A stretch of 64,000 nucleotides of DNA, taken from contig CM067570.1 in the NCBI GenBank assembly GCA_034336665.1, positions 17,298,502 to 17,362,501 of the forward strand. Reading direction: 5' to 3'. This document shows positions 24,428 through 37,260 of the stretch, piece after piece. The number at the start of each line of letters is the position of its first letter. The first letter of the stretch is position 1. Source of the DNA: Luscinia megarhynchos. Its lineage: Eukaryota; Chordata; Aves; Passeriformes; Turdidae. Below the pieces are notes generated by a model. It worked only from the letters and a program-made list of their open reading frames with translations, was not told where the DNA came from and searched no databases. The position numbers and the translations under genes are program-made.

Positions 24428-27400
24428 AGAACGAAGAGGGGGGTGCTGGGGGATGTGGGTAGGCTGAGAGAACAGGGCATAGAATGGCTTTGAAAAGCCA
24501 GGAAGGAGAGATTCTATTTCTCTGCAATGGGTTTGTATCAGCCACGCTTAAATAATGGTATTGCAAATTAAGGCCCAAGGGAATTTGGAGCATACAAGTA
24601 AGCTTTTGTTCTCCAAACCCCAAAAGGATATGTGGGAGATTTGGGGGTTTGTTTCCATTTAAATGGCATATGTATTTCTAAACAATAAGTTAAACTTTTT
24701 TAGTTTTTTTATTGTACAGCCTTGCTGATTCAGTACCTGTTAGGAAAGATACTATTCCCAGCCAATATAGCAACAACTCTTTCAAGTAACAATTATCTGT
24801 TACTGTACTTATCACTTTCATTTACTTGCCTTCAGAACTTCTGAACAAGGAAGAAAGCAACAAATCTAATGTAATAAACTTCACAGGGAGTGGGGGAGGA
24901 GGATGGGAGGTGGGAGAAGCAACAGATCGAAAGAAGAGTGCGGGTAGAAGTCATTTGAAGGGATGCAAGCTTTCCGTGTAAACACAGGAGCTAATTAGTA
25001 TGTTGCAATTTTAAAACATACTCTGTTATCAGAAAGCAAAATAAAAATCAGTACTAAAAAAAAAAATCTTCTGAAGTCTTCAAAGCAGGTGGACAAAAAC
25101 ATAGGCACACACAGACAATACATCTCTACTGCCCCCTCCCCACACACACGTTCAGAGACAAAATTGGGTTAGTTTTCTGTAAATAGGCTTAGCCCCTGTA
25201 AATATATCTCAGGATTTTACATGTACTTTTTCACACTATAAGGTTTCTATACAAAACCAGTTTAATCTAACTGCCTCTGATTATTATTAGAAACTCATTA
25301 TTTGAGGACATCTATCTTTACAGTAACTATGCACCATTAAGGAGCACAATGCCCATAATTGTTTAAAAAAGCCATGAGGGGGAGGGGGAAGGGAGAAGGA
25401 TCAGGAGGAGGGAGAAGATAACTAAGGAAGATTTTGCAATTAGAACAGCATCATCTACTCTGCATTTTGCTCCTTGAAATACCTACACAGTAAAAAACAG
25501 TTAAAAGTTTCCTCTGAGCAAAATCACAATTGAATCATTCCTTATACCTTTATTAATGCATGTATTTTAGTCCTGGTGAAATTTACACACGTTTTTACAA
25601 CCACCAGGAAAAATCAAAAGCTTTGTTTCTTCTATTGTACAGCATTAATACCTCAAGAGGGAGATTGGACAATTAAGAAGTACAAATAAAGATAATGCCT
25701 ACCATTTTCTGGGGAAATTCCTTATAGCACCTAGCTTCTAAAATTTGTTGCACACCTGCATATCCAAAGTCAATAGAAATTGCAGGGACTGTGCTTCTGA
25801 TAACCAAGCACCCAAAAGTGGAAAGCTGAATTACACTTTGTGAGATGCAATACTATTCGTGATGTTATCTCAGCCACTCAGACCCTTCAAGCTCAAACTG
25901 CAGCTGTTGTACTGCTTTGAAACAGAGAGGAACAGTCACTTTAGCCAAAAACGACTTGCCTGTCATGAATGAAAGTAGTGAATTCTACAATTTCTAAGCA
26001 GATGACATCCTGGGGAAGCGGGGGTGGGGTGGTGTTTGCTAATTACTCAATAACTAAACATCTTTCCTTAATTAGTACTGAAAATCATTACTCCAAGTAA
26101 ATACTATTTGTTATTCTGTACAGTATGGATAACATATCACATTATAACTGAATATTTCTGACTAGTGAAAACTTTAAAAATGTCATCCATTGAGGCACTG
26201 TTTTTTCACAGTCTCTACAAGCACATGATGAGATGTATTTTATCTACAGCTCATAGTGAGATATATTTTACCTACATCTAACTTTAAAACACAAAGGCTT
26301 CTGATATTTTCTGAGCCATGTGTTTCAGCAAATATGTTCTCTGCATATTAAGGTGTGCCTTTGATATGGCTGCCACACTGACAAATGCTAGGAGCCAAAT
26401 AATGATAAGTGCCTCATACCCCTCGTTATGTAGGGTTTACTGACATTAATCTGAATAACATTGCTTGATGGGATGATCATGGGTAGCCATCATGGTTCAT
26501 GTTACCACTAAAGTTTTTTAAACTGAAAGTGGAAAAATAAATCACTGTTGTAATATAAAGAATGCCTACACAGGATAGGACTATGAAATACAATGAATGA
26601 AAGTCAAAGAACAAAATGAAAATCAATTATTAAGAAAGGTTAATTGCAGCATGAACAGTTTCCAAAATATACTTATTACAGCTTTTACTAAAGGCAAAGA
26701 GCAAGAAGTAAAAAATTATCAGAAATTCTATGAACACATGAAAAATTATTATCTTTAAAATTAAATATCTGCTTATTTATAGTATGCTCAATACAGTACC
26801 ACTATAGTTATGAAGTTAATATAAAGCCTTCTGGTATAAAGATCTAACATCAGTAAACATAAAACCACTTAATTTTGTATATCAAGTGTTCATTTAGTTG
26901 AAGAGCTAATAAATGTATAGTCTTCTTCCATATTAAAAACAACTGAATGCTGATGGTTTAAATTTGATGACATTTAAACCCAGCAGTTTTCTGACTGAAT
27001 GGAGATAACCAGTTCAAATATTATCACAGGTGACTTAAAGTCTATATTTTTTTACAAAACAACACAGACTTTTTAAATTTTAATTTCTTTGCTTAAATAA
27101 TGCAGGTGACCTGTCAATTGAGCTTAAAGATCTTCAGCAAACTTCATATGTATATCAAATAAAACAATTTCATATAGTGCAAAACAATTTAATAAAAACA
27201 TTGTCCAAACTGAGCTTTCACACAGCCACATTGCACTCTTATTTTAGAGCTGCAAAGGGAAACAGAATTGTATCCACATACTAAGAGTATATTTCTACAA
27301 TACTGTATATAGTCATGTGGTCCACAAATGCCAACAACAAGGGACTGAAAATAGGATCAATTCTTTTCTTTCTCAGAAACAATCTTGTAAGCATCTGAGT

Positions 27401-30400
27401 TCCCAAAGACATAAAAGAATAGTTACTTTTCTGAGATCTTTTGATATTGCTCTTCATGGTGGAGCTATCCACAAGTGATGGGAAAGATTTCTTTTGAAAG
27501 TAAATGGTGCTCCTTCAAATGTGTTCAGAAACATCTTTGCTGTTCCTTTCTCTGTTTCTCAAGTTTAACTTGAAAAGGATGCTTGATTTTTTAAAATTTG
27601 GTTTAGGTATCACAATGGGATACCTAATATCAGACAGTGCTTGCAAACCTTATTCTTCCAGCATAGAACCTAGCTGTTTCTTTCTCTGTGTCAACACAGG
27701 AGGCTGAAGTAATCAGATAGGTCTAAAGAACACAGAGGATGTTAACCTGTACTTTCTCAGAATCTGTGATGAGTAGGTTCATACTTTGAACATGACCACA
27801 CTGAGCCATAAGGCATATAAATAGCTACTTTCACCTAAAAGCACAGCTATCACAGCAGTTTGTACAGTAGGGCTATCAGTTCATAATATTTTAAATGTCA
27901 ATATTGATACTATTGTCATGGATTAATAATTTCTGCCTATAATTTTATCATTCCCATCTACCCTCTGCTGTCGTTCAGTGATATAGAATAATTGTTGGCT
28001 CTTCCCCTCACCATGTCTCTAGAAGACAAGCACACAAAATCAGTTGTACTGTCTAGGAATAATTTTGCAATACTACAGTTTTCAGTTTTATTAAGTGATA
28101 ATTCAAGCTCACTGTATAAACGCTTTATTAAAGACTTGCTTGTATGCTAGAATGGAGGAGACAAAAAGGAAAAAAACATCTCAGATGAAAATAGGGATGT
28201 TATTTCCAACATATTAAAAGGCAAACAGCTGTTATTCTAAATCAGGCAAAAAAAAAACCCAAAACAACTTGAATGAAAACATGAAGATACATTCCTGCCA
28301 CAAACCCCTGCGACCCATCAGGTTCAGCCCCCTCTCCCGTTTCCTCTCAATATTCATTTTCAAATTCCCTTCAGATTAGCAGGAGTTATGCAAACATGCC
28401 TTAATGTGTCTCTTAGGCATTTTATCACACTGAAGAAGAGAAACAAAAAGTTTAATTGTGACCTGTATCAGAAAATCATTCATTCAGATCCTGCTTCATT
28501 AGATGTAGGACCGCTATCTTAGTTCATGAAGTTCGACCACAGTATGCTCTTACTGCTAAAGTATTAATGCAAATAAGACACATATTACTCAAACCAATTT
28601 ATCATCACCGGCTTGACACATGCATGCATTCTAAAATATCACACAAAATAAACTGTGGCATACGTCTTCATGCATTGAGCAATTCATCTACAAAAGGTGA
28701 GCCACATGCTTTAACAAAGAGTAGAGGACAGATTAGAAGTAGAATACAGAAGTAAAAACAGACAAGAAAAAGTCCAGGCAATACATGATTTCAAGGAATC
28801 TGGAACAAAAACATACATCACCAAGGTTTGTTATCATATCAAAATAATCTCAGCATTTTGTTCACATACCTTTCAGGGTATTTGAAATTTAACTAACAAC
28901 ATGCTAGCAGTAACTACACTATAAAAGAAGTGAGAAAAGAGTTTCTTAGTTACACTTAAATAATATGACTGGTAATTGCTATTCCAGTATTGCATGGCAT
29001 ATCAGACTACATACTTAATAGACTATTATGGAAAAAAAATTAAAAATTAGCCAGTGGCATGACAGTCATCTGTAGCTGCATTATTTTTAATTATAGCCAA
29101 GACACATGAAACTTTTTCCCCTCCACAGAAAAATGGTTTAAAGAACAAAGTTTTAGTCCATTATTCAAATAATGTATGGCTGTTCTTTCTATTGTACAAA
29201 TACAATAGCTTTTGTGGTAAGGAGTGTTGCTTATATGATTAAAGAGATAGTTGAGTGTTATGATATGTCTGACAGGTACTGTTCCCAGCACTATCGGAAC
29301 AGACACACAATACTGTTATTACCATTCCGTGTGTGCCGATACCTCATAGCAACAGAGCTCAGCAAAACGAAAGCACAAACTCCACATTTTCATCACTGCA
29401 GACATTTCTGTATGCCCTTAATCAGTGGTGCTTTTTGCAGATAACACTTTTTCGTATCCTTCCCATTCCCAAACCGATCTGTCAAAGCCCTATCTCTCCC
29501 TCAGTTTCTCAAGATTTTGGTAACCAAGACTGACCAACTACTTCTCTTTCCATTTTCCCTCACTTGTCACACAGCAGGGCCAACCCCAACACGTATTTAG
29601 AAGCAATAGTAGTGAAGTCCACTTGTGCTTAGTAGATTGCTCCAAATACAAATGATCTTCTAAGAAACATTAATATATATATATGCATTCTCTTTAACAT
29701 GCCAGTCGAAGGGATGGCAGGTACAGTTATTAAAGGACTGAAAGATTTCAGTTCCTTTGACCTCCATTACACCTCCAGCATAGGATACTCTTCTCCTTGA
29801 AGGATAAGATTGTATTTGTCGAACCTACAGTAACATCTGGCAAGTGGCTGTCTCTGGTTTTCTCTACTAGCTACCATCCTTTAAAGGAATACAGTTTCAT
29901 CAGCTTCATTAAGGGAGATGTATATGTTGTTTTGATTGAGAGATTTACTTTCCCTTTTTTTTTAAAGAAAAAATAAAAATTGAATGATCTTAAGGAATTT
30001 TCTTTATACTCGCATTTCTCACACACTCTATAAAAATATCATTGACATAGGGTGAAAAGGTCGCATACCTCACCGAAATGGAGCCAAGTACTCCCGTAAG
30101 GTTTTTCACCTGGAAAATATCCCTTCAACTAATTCTGTGTATTGGATTTTTTTAATTATTGTTTTAGAAACAAAAAAAAAACCAAACAAACAAACAAAAA
30201 AAAAAACCTATGGGCCTTTTCCCAGCCGAGAGTTCCCTGAAGTCATCTTTCCCATAAGGAAGATAAGTTTTCACTTAGAGGATAGCATCTCTAGCAGCAA
30301 GATTTTAATACTCTGCAACAATATCAGGGGTACGCAATCCTGAATTTACGGCTCTTCAAATTGCTTTTATAGCTATACTATTCATTTTGGATCAGATGCT

Positions 30401-33400
30401 TATCTAAAATTCCATACATCCATAATATCTAATTTAAAATGCCTTCCAATAAGTCAAAGAACAGAACTGAGGGGGGGAAAAAAAAAGACAAGCCACCACA
30501 ACCATAACAAACAACAAACAAACAAAAAAGCCACAGTGGTCCAAATTCTGGGAACTGTAAATTATTGTACCTTTTAAAGTTAAATAATTTTTACACCAGT
30601 TAAGGATTGTGCCCCATAGGCACAATGCCACTTCAAACTTCATTTTTTTTCACCTCCATAGTACTGCTTCTCATCTGCTCTGTTAGTAAAAATGATAATT
30701 TCTAATTAGCTTGTTCCAAATTCTTTTTACAGTTATTTTATGTCTTATCAATAACTGAGGAGGAAAAAAAAAGTGCTGATTTATCAATTAATCAAGCTTT
30801 ATGGACATAAAATATTCCTCAATACTTCAGAAATGTCTGCAGAACAATTTCCTCCAATCATAAGATCAATGAATCAATGTAAAACCCCAGTAATTAAATT
30901 TATCAACTCGGTATCAATACATCCAGCACTTTATGAAAGTATTGTGTGAAGTTTTTTCTGTTAACAGATATATTGATTGAGGGCAAAGAGCCAAATATTT
31001 CTATTATTAGATCTGGGGATGTAAGATCAAAACTCAGTCTGCCATAAACAACATACAAGTGTTTTATATATACAGATCTCATGCTGATTCTGTACCATTA
31101 AACCCACTCCTAACAAGCAGATAAGCTTATTAATTGATGATTAAGACTACAGGAAGATCAGTCATTATATTCAATGCTTCTTGTATGCATTCATTGAATA
31201 AACTTATTGACAGGAAGCATACAGAATAATTCCCCTCTAAGAATTATATTTTAAAAAGAAACAGAGCAGCTAAACAACAGCAAATTCCAAACCTTGTTCA
31301 TGCAGCATAAAATAGCCTTATTAAATTTTGAAACTAAAGCTTTGTAGTTTGAAAGAGATTCTCTCTCCACTGTATATTGCAGTTATTAACAGAGAGGTGA
31401 AAAATAAAGCCCAAAGATGACACATCTAATAAGAGCCATAAAAAAAAAACAAAACAAAAAAAACAAGGAAACAAAAACACCATCCAAGTGTTTTACAGTT
31501 CAATTTTTAAAGGGCTAGTATACAAACTATTCTGGAATATCTTCTTTAGTTGCTATCCCTTACTATATACACATAAGCTAGCAGGGCACAAAAGTTCATC
31601 AAGTGCCATTTTTCAATTATAAGAAAAAAAAGTAGTAGGGCTTTTTATATCAAGAAAATAAACCACAAAAAATGTTTGGCTCTGCTTAACTATAAAAACG
31701 CTTAAAGAATAGCTAATGACATAAGACTAGTCATTTTTTCCCATGAACTGTATGATGAAAATATAAATAAGACACTCTTCATATTTCTAAAATGCTGCTA
31801 CGATAAGCAAACATCCCCGTACTTTCACAATGTTGCAATAAATAAAAACAATTTGATCTCGTAGTGGAGGTATCTTATTATGACAGGAGGAAATAAAAAC
31901 AAAACCTCCAAACCCACCAGATTCATGTAGGAGTCACATCCTGTTACAAACATCAAACAACAATGAGCCTTTATTACCATGCTATGATTCCTTCATTTCA
32001 AACATGATTAATTAGCAACTATAACACTCACCAAAACTCCCACCACGCTGCTGTTTGCTGCCTATTTTCAAATGGGTCTATATCAAGTATTCATAAGCAG
32101 TGTTAGTCTCATTTACGACACTGAAGAAACGAAGTCAAAGCATCCTGCTTTAAGGAAAATTTCACTCATACCCTAGCCAAAAAAAAAAAAAAAAAAAGCA
32201 CAGAAAAGAAAACAGAAACCCTACAACAACCAAACACCAAAACCCTGTTCCTTTAGAGGGATCCCTTTATAATCCAAACACAAACTTTATGCAAAATGAA
32301 AAACTTTTTTAGTGAAGTTGCTGAACAATTTAGATGGTTCAATACAAAGGAAGATAAAAGATCAGTTTTAGACATTGTTTTGGTCTTTTTTTTTACTTGA
32401 AATCTAGCTTTACATTCAATTTTAAACACACTGCTTCTGTTGAGAATGAAAGCATGGTTCATGTGCTAAAAATGGATAGAAAAAGAGAATTAGATGGGGA
32501 AGACTCACTTAGCAGTACTCTTAAGATGTTTTAAGCTATGCAAACACATACTCTCAAATGTACCTTACTTGCAATAAACATTACTTTGGCAGTAAAAGAA
32601 ACTTTGCTTCACAGGGATGAGAGGTGGAAACCGAGATTACAAACAGAAGAAGAAACAAGACTGAGAGGAAAAAAATTGCCTTCTCAAGCAGAACTCTATA
32701 AATACCATCAGAAAGACAACAAAAAAAGGTTCCATTTGGAAGCAACAGATGTATTCCTAAGCAAGAAAATATCCCCGATGAAATAATGCAGAGAGAGAGT
32801 CATACAGACAGGATCTTTAGAAGCATGAAAAGAAATTGCCTGTGTGGCAAAGCTAAAGTTTCCATGTGAAAATAGAAATTAGGTAGAAGATCCGATACCT
32901 CCTTAGTATACCAGCTCTTATGTCAGAGATACTTGATTTTGTCACGCCCAGAGCAGAGCAATTTTTAAGTGCAAATCAGCTCTACTCTCTCCAGCTTTCT
33001 CAATTTTATAAATTTGGGACCAAAAACATCAAAGCAGCTTCCACTTCGGACCTAACTTTTAGAGGATCAATGTGACAAGTCACTGCTTGATAGATGTTTC
33101 TCTTGATAAACGACTTGTTCAAAAGAGACATTGTAGCTTTCATTTCCTGACCACAACACACTTTTAATTTGCAACAGCAGAGCTGCTCGAGTGTGACTAG
33201 TTCCCACTTTCCAGTCTTTCAGGACTGTGGCACTGTCACGCCACATGCACGAGCAAAACAAAAACTCAGAAAGAGATGAATTTGCAGAAAGAATTTTAGC
33301 AAAACTTTTCCTCAAACAGGAACCTGATTATATTTGATTTCTCCTAACAGTGGTCTCTCATATCTCCCCTCCCCATCACCCTCAATCCTTAACATTTAAG

Positions 33401-34054
33401 GGAAGCGAGGAAAGAGAGAAGTCATATACGAAATATATACTTAAGCACCATAGAATATATATAGCTGCCTAATAGTATCATGTTTATTGTACATACATAT
33501 ATTACTGCTACTATAATTATTATTATTATCTGGAAATTGCATTTAACAGTCCAAACCATCCACACCATCCAATTTCAGCTCTCAGCATACTGTCCGATTC
33601 CCGATTTAAAATTTATAAATGTAATATCCTCCTCATCACAAGCAGCAGTCCAATCTGCTCTGAATATATATTACAGCTTTAACATCACAGAGGGAAATCT
33701 CCCATCTGGCAATCACATTTGCTCCAACAGCTCTAGGAAAAAAAAAGAAAGAAAAAAAATGTTCCGCTCTCGCTTGCTTGCTCTTCTCCTTAAAACATTT
33801 CTCAGAGCAAATTATGTGCATCTAAAATAAACAGTTGCCTTATTGATCGTTCCAAAGTCAACAAGTTCTAAATGCAAAATGCAATCAGATCATTCCCATC
33901 ATATAGCACCTGGGATATGTTTAGCAATACAGTCACCTACAACACCAAAATAGGAGTGTACATTGTGCAACTGCTCTCTCAATTCCTTTCTTGCATTCAG
34001 ATATGTTATTACGAGATCATCAGCCACACACACCAGACCTCCCCCTTATCCCAA

Positions 34055-34091
34055 ACACGCACACACACACATGCACACTCTCTCTCTCTCC
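34055..34091. repeat. (CA)n/(TC)n microsatellite
   Basis: A CA-repeat with one interruption runs directly into a TC-repeat. Simple sequence only. Confidence 0.85.
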
Positions 34092-35483
34092 TAGGGTCTC
34101 TCTCCATCCTTATTTGTTACTATCACACACAATTAAAAGTGAACATACCCCCTTTTTTGGTTGCACAAAACAGACTAATAGTCACTTTTGTTGATACTTC
34201 CTTAGCCTTAACTGCATACCTAGAGGTGCTTCTACTGCACCACAAGGAGCTCTATTGAAATTCCCCACGCTCCATTTTATCTGACTTTTTTGGAGGAGGG
34301 GGAAGCGTGGAGGGCTGGAGAGTGACCATTAAAATGAAGCCAGTTTCAGCAACTGATTATTTCATTCTGTTAAGCATTGAGAGCAGAGCAGTGTGAACTA
34401 CACACTCGTAAACTGAGCATAAAATATTCCTTATTAAATCGTATTAAGCATTCGGCCACAACAGTAATTTTGTTTGTTTACATGCAAAACATTCGCCCAC
34501 CCCACATCAGTTAGAATCTCTAGCAGATGATTAGACTGGAAGTAAGAGAGGGAAAAGCAGCTAGAGTTTAAATAACTACTAAAAAAATACTAGTTTGCAA
34601 AAGGAAAAGATGCATTTTAGGCATGTATGTACGAGCACATAGATGTGTAGGTGTTTATATTCATTGCTACACGTTTTTGCCCTCTCCACTCCCCGAGTTT
34701 TACTAATTTACATACCATTGGAGTTCAGTGGTGTGTATAGTGCACTGCTGGTAACATGCAACTTCAGGTTTTACAACTGAGATCAATACAATGGACAAAA
34801 CTAATGCCATAATCGAAGCAGAAACGATAAACAAATCATATCAAGAGAAAAAAAAATGCTTATATATACACAAGAAAATATACTATTAAACATTAGGTAT
34901 TTATTACAAAATATTTGCATGCAGAGTCCTTGGTGCGTTATCATGCTATTTAAATTTGTCTTTGCTATTTAGATGCAAAGGAAGTAGATCCCAAAACGGA
35001 CATACCATAAACACTGGTGCTACTGATCATTTCTTGCTGGCAGCACAAAAAGCTGAATTGGATTTTTCACAAGCAGGAATTCCAAAGGTTGCTTTTCATT
35101 AAAGCCACTTTTCCTCTCAGCTATCAAATGTCACTGCCTTGAAACGTGGGCCCTTTCGTCAGGTATTCATTTAACCTACATGCATATAATTAAGTGGGAA
35201 AGCAACATCAACAAAAAGGGGATCTCAGATCACAAGAGAAGAAAGAAAGGGGGGAAAAAAAGCACATGACCAGGAATGCAAGTCCATGTCAATTTCACTC
35301 ACTCCCATTGAAACTAACAAGAGCTCCAGGGAGGATAGTAATAGGATCAGTGGATTGTATATACCATTAAATTATACATCTTTCTCTCCCTCCTGAGCCA
35401 ACAATACGCCCACCACGCTGTACCCCCTCCAAGATGATGTGCTTACATTTTACTGCAACAGCTCCTCTGACATATTCGTGCCT

Positions 35484-35500
35484 CCCCCCCCCCCCCCCCC
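35484..35500 (+). repeat. C17 homopolymer
   Basis: Seventeen consecutive C, so a G-run on the minus strand, about 450 bp to the left of the candidate splice donor of the minus-strand first exon. It can form i-motif/G-rich structures and is likely length-variable. Confidence 0.9.
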
Positions 35501-35649
35501 AGCCAAGACATAGCAATTTAAACCTAACTTTTGTTCTGCGAGATTCTTATTTGCACTTATTTGGTCAGAAGTTAGTTGCCTCCATGTCCAGACCCGCGTT
35601 ACCTGCAGTTTATTATTTTCAAAGCAACTTAAAAATAAATCCAATTAAG

Positions 35650-35946
35650 AGGAAGAGGAGGAGGTGAGGACGGAGCTTGCAATCGCGAACTCTTAATCTG
35701 CCTACTATTGTTGGCAATGATCAAGGAGAAAAACCATGCACTGCGATTGTATATCTGTACTTTCCAGACTACGATCAGGCAAGCAGACCGGAGTGCTTAG
35801 TATTAGAAAACGACGGCAAATTAGGCAAAATATTTAGGGCACGAAAAGGCGATAAATACGCGGCTCTGTCGGAGATCTTTAAGATTAAATAAAATTTAAA
35901 ACGATGGTAGGGAGACTGGAGGGGGGGGAGAAAAAGATCCTCTTAC
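35650..35946. promoter_or_regulatory. CpG-retaining, AT-rich shoulder of the CpG island
   Basis: About 13 CG dinucleotides occur in about 240 bp although base composition is not GC-rich, unlike the CpG-depleted surroundings. This suggests the segment stays unmethylated in the germline together with the neighbouring island. On the candidate minus-strand gene it is the start of intron 1, immediately after the donor. A plus-strand frame from a TTG codon (35,677-35,892, 71 codons) is open and protein-like in composition, but it has no ATG, recognised family or clear splice frame. Confidence 0.5.
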
Positions 35947-36230
35947 CTGGAGATTTGGTACAAGAACCCGATAGGTTAGAGTAGCATCGATCCGATGTGT
36001 TTGCTGATGAATGGGGGCTCGGGTTAAGTGAAGGTGCCTGTGATTTGAAATCATTCCAAGTTTTTGAAGGGAAGACTGACTGCAGCCTCTGCCATGTTGG
36101 AATTTCAAACCCAAAACAGCTGCTTTGCAAGGAGCCAGCATGCCAGCAGCTGGACGCCTGCGCAGAGCGCCGCCGAGCCAAATTCAAATCACTTTCACGC
36201 GAAGAGCCAAAGATCAGTTTTCAAAGGGGG
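35947..36230 (-). other. Candidate 5' UTR first exon of a leftward gene
   Basis: On the minus strand, moderately GC-rich unique sequence leaves the CpG island and ends in CCAG|GTAAGA, a consensus splice donor with its exon boundary at 35,947. The first ATG in strong context (CCAACATGGC, 36,095) opens only a 14-codon upstream frame that stops at 36,051, so the exon is most simply non-coding, with translation starting in a later exon left of the window. Another ATG at 36,141 opens a frame that crosses the donor without resembling a known protein. Transcription probably starts in the island to the right. The transcription start, gene name and the right-hand limit given here are inferred. Confidence 0.5.
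36051..36095 (-). CDS. Possible upstream ORF (14 codons)
   Basis: A 14-codon reading frame (MAEAAVSLPFKNLE, then TGA) begins at an ATG in strong context within the candidate first exon. If that exon is transcribed, this small frame could reduce translation of the main protein, as upstream frames commonly do. Existence as a translated peptide is inference only. Confidence 0.25.
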   Translation of the reverse strand: MAEAAVSLPFKNLE

Positions 36231-37260
36231 AGCGGCGCGGGGGGCGGGGGCGCTCCGCGGTGCTGCGCGCCGGGGCCGCCGCTTCCCGCGGGGCCGGCGG
36301 GGTGTCCGCGCCGCGGCTCCGCTCCCTCTCCCCGGGGCGGCGGGACGGGGACAGCGGCCAGCGGGCTCCCTCCGCGGCGGCGGAGGCGGCCGGGCTCCCC
36401 TCGGGCGCGGCGGCCCAGGGCCGGGGCCTAGCGGCGGCCCGCGCCCGCGGGGCAGGCGGGCGGGCTCCGGCGGCGGAGGTGCCCCCGGTTGCGGCCGCCT
36501 CCGCTCCGCCGCGGCCGCCCCGCGTCTCCCCGCCTGGGGCCGGAGGGGTGTCCCGGCTCGGCCGGCAGCGGCCTGCGCGGCTGCCCGGGCCGGCAGCTGC
36601 TGCGCCGCGTCCCTGGGCGGGCGGGCGGCGTCGGGGCTCGCGGGTCGCCAGCGCCTCCCGCCCGAGGAAAATGGCCGGGGTGGAAGCGCCGGCCCGGCCC
36701 GAGCGGCGGCGGCGGGGCCGCGCAGCCGTGCCCCGGCCCCGCGCCGCTCCCGCGGAGCCCCGGCCGCTGCCCGCCGGAGCCCGGCCGCTAGCAGCCGCGG
36801 AGAGGCATTCCCGGTAGCCGGCAATGGCTGAGGGGCCCCGGCAGCCACACCTCCCTCTCCCCGCACTTCCCAGCCCGGCTCGGCGGGGGATGGCAAGGAG
36901 CCAGCTCAGCTACCCCGGCCCACAGCTGCCGGGGACTCCCCTTGCATCAGAGGGATTCCCCGGGGGGGATGTTGGACGGGCTTTACAGCCTCCTCATGCT
37001 GCCAGGCGGCACAGAGCGGGCCCTGCCTCTCGCGCGCGGGTCTCCCTGGCGCGGCCAGCGCCGCACGCCGAGGCTGCCCCGGCCCCCGCTCTGCCCCGGG
37101 CCGGCTCCCCGCTCCGTCCCCGCCGTCCCCAGCGCCCTGCTGTCCCCGCTCCGTCCCCAGCGCCCTGCTGTCCCCGCTCCGTCCCCGCTCCGTCCCCACG
37201 TGTGCGCGCCCGCTGCCCGGTCACCGCAGCTGTGGAAAGGGGAGTGAGAGCTTCCCGCGA
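36150..37260. promoter_or_regulatory. Large CpG island (promoter)
   Basis: About 1.1 kb of extreme GC and CpG density, the only large island in the window. GC boxes are plentiful (for example GGGGCGGGG at 36,241-36,249). A CTGCGCAG NRF1-like core lies near 36,158-36,165, and no TATA box stands out. Long open frames on both strands (up to 255 codons, rich in Ala, Gly, Pro and Arg) are expected from stop-poor GC sequence; they overlap in several frames and are not called as genes. The island most likely drives the minus-strand exon at its left side and may also fire divergently to the right. Confidence 0.85.
37131..37197. repeat. 28-bp tandem repeat inside the CpG island
   Basis: Two exact adjacent copies of a 28-bp unit (37,131-37,158 and 37,159-37,186), built on AGCGCCCTGCTG and CCCCGCTCCGTCCCC. 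They are followed by a third partial copy (GCTCCGTCCCC) and preceded by related GCTCCGTCCCC words from about 37,110. The exact match between units suggests recent expansion or ongoing length variation. Confidence 0.85.

Larger units (their letters stand above)
24428..35640. other. AT-rich non-coding stretch (11 kb)
   Basis: No gene supported. G-rich purine tracts occur at about 24,886-24,914 (four GGG runs, borderline quadruplex) and 25,376-25,416. An imperfect 29-bp tandem duplication lies at about 26,227-26,283. There is an A19 run at 32,179-32,197 and a CA/TC microsatellite at 34,055-34,091. The texture from about 33.5 kb rightwards becomes more complex as the promoter region is approached. 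Confidence 0.55.

Noticed and set aside
33480..34258. Plus frames of 116 and 128 codons
   Set aside because: Ile/His/Thr-rich translation of AT-rich and CA/TC simple sequence; no family, no conserved splice sites.
36064..36896. Long open frames (230-255 codons) on both strands
   Set aside because: They overlap in several frames of the CpG island, are Ala/Gly/Pro/Arg-rich, and are expected from stop-poor GC sequence. No domain is recognisable.
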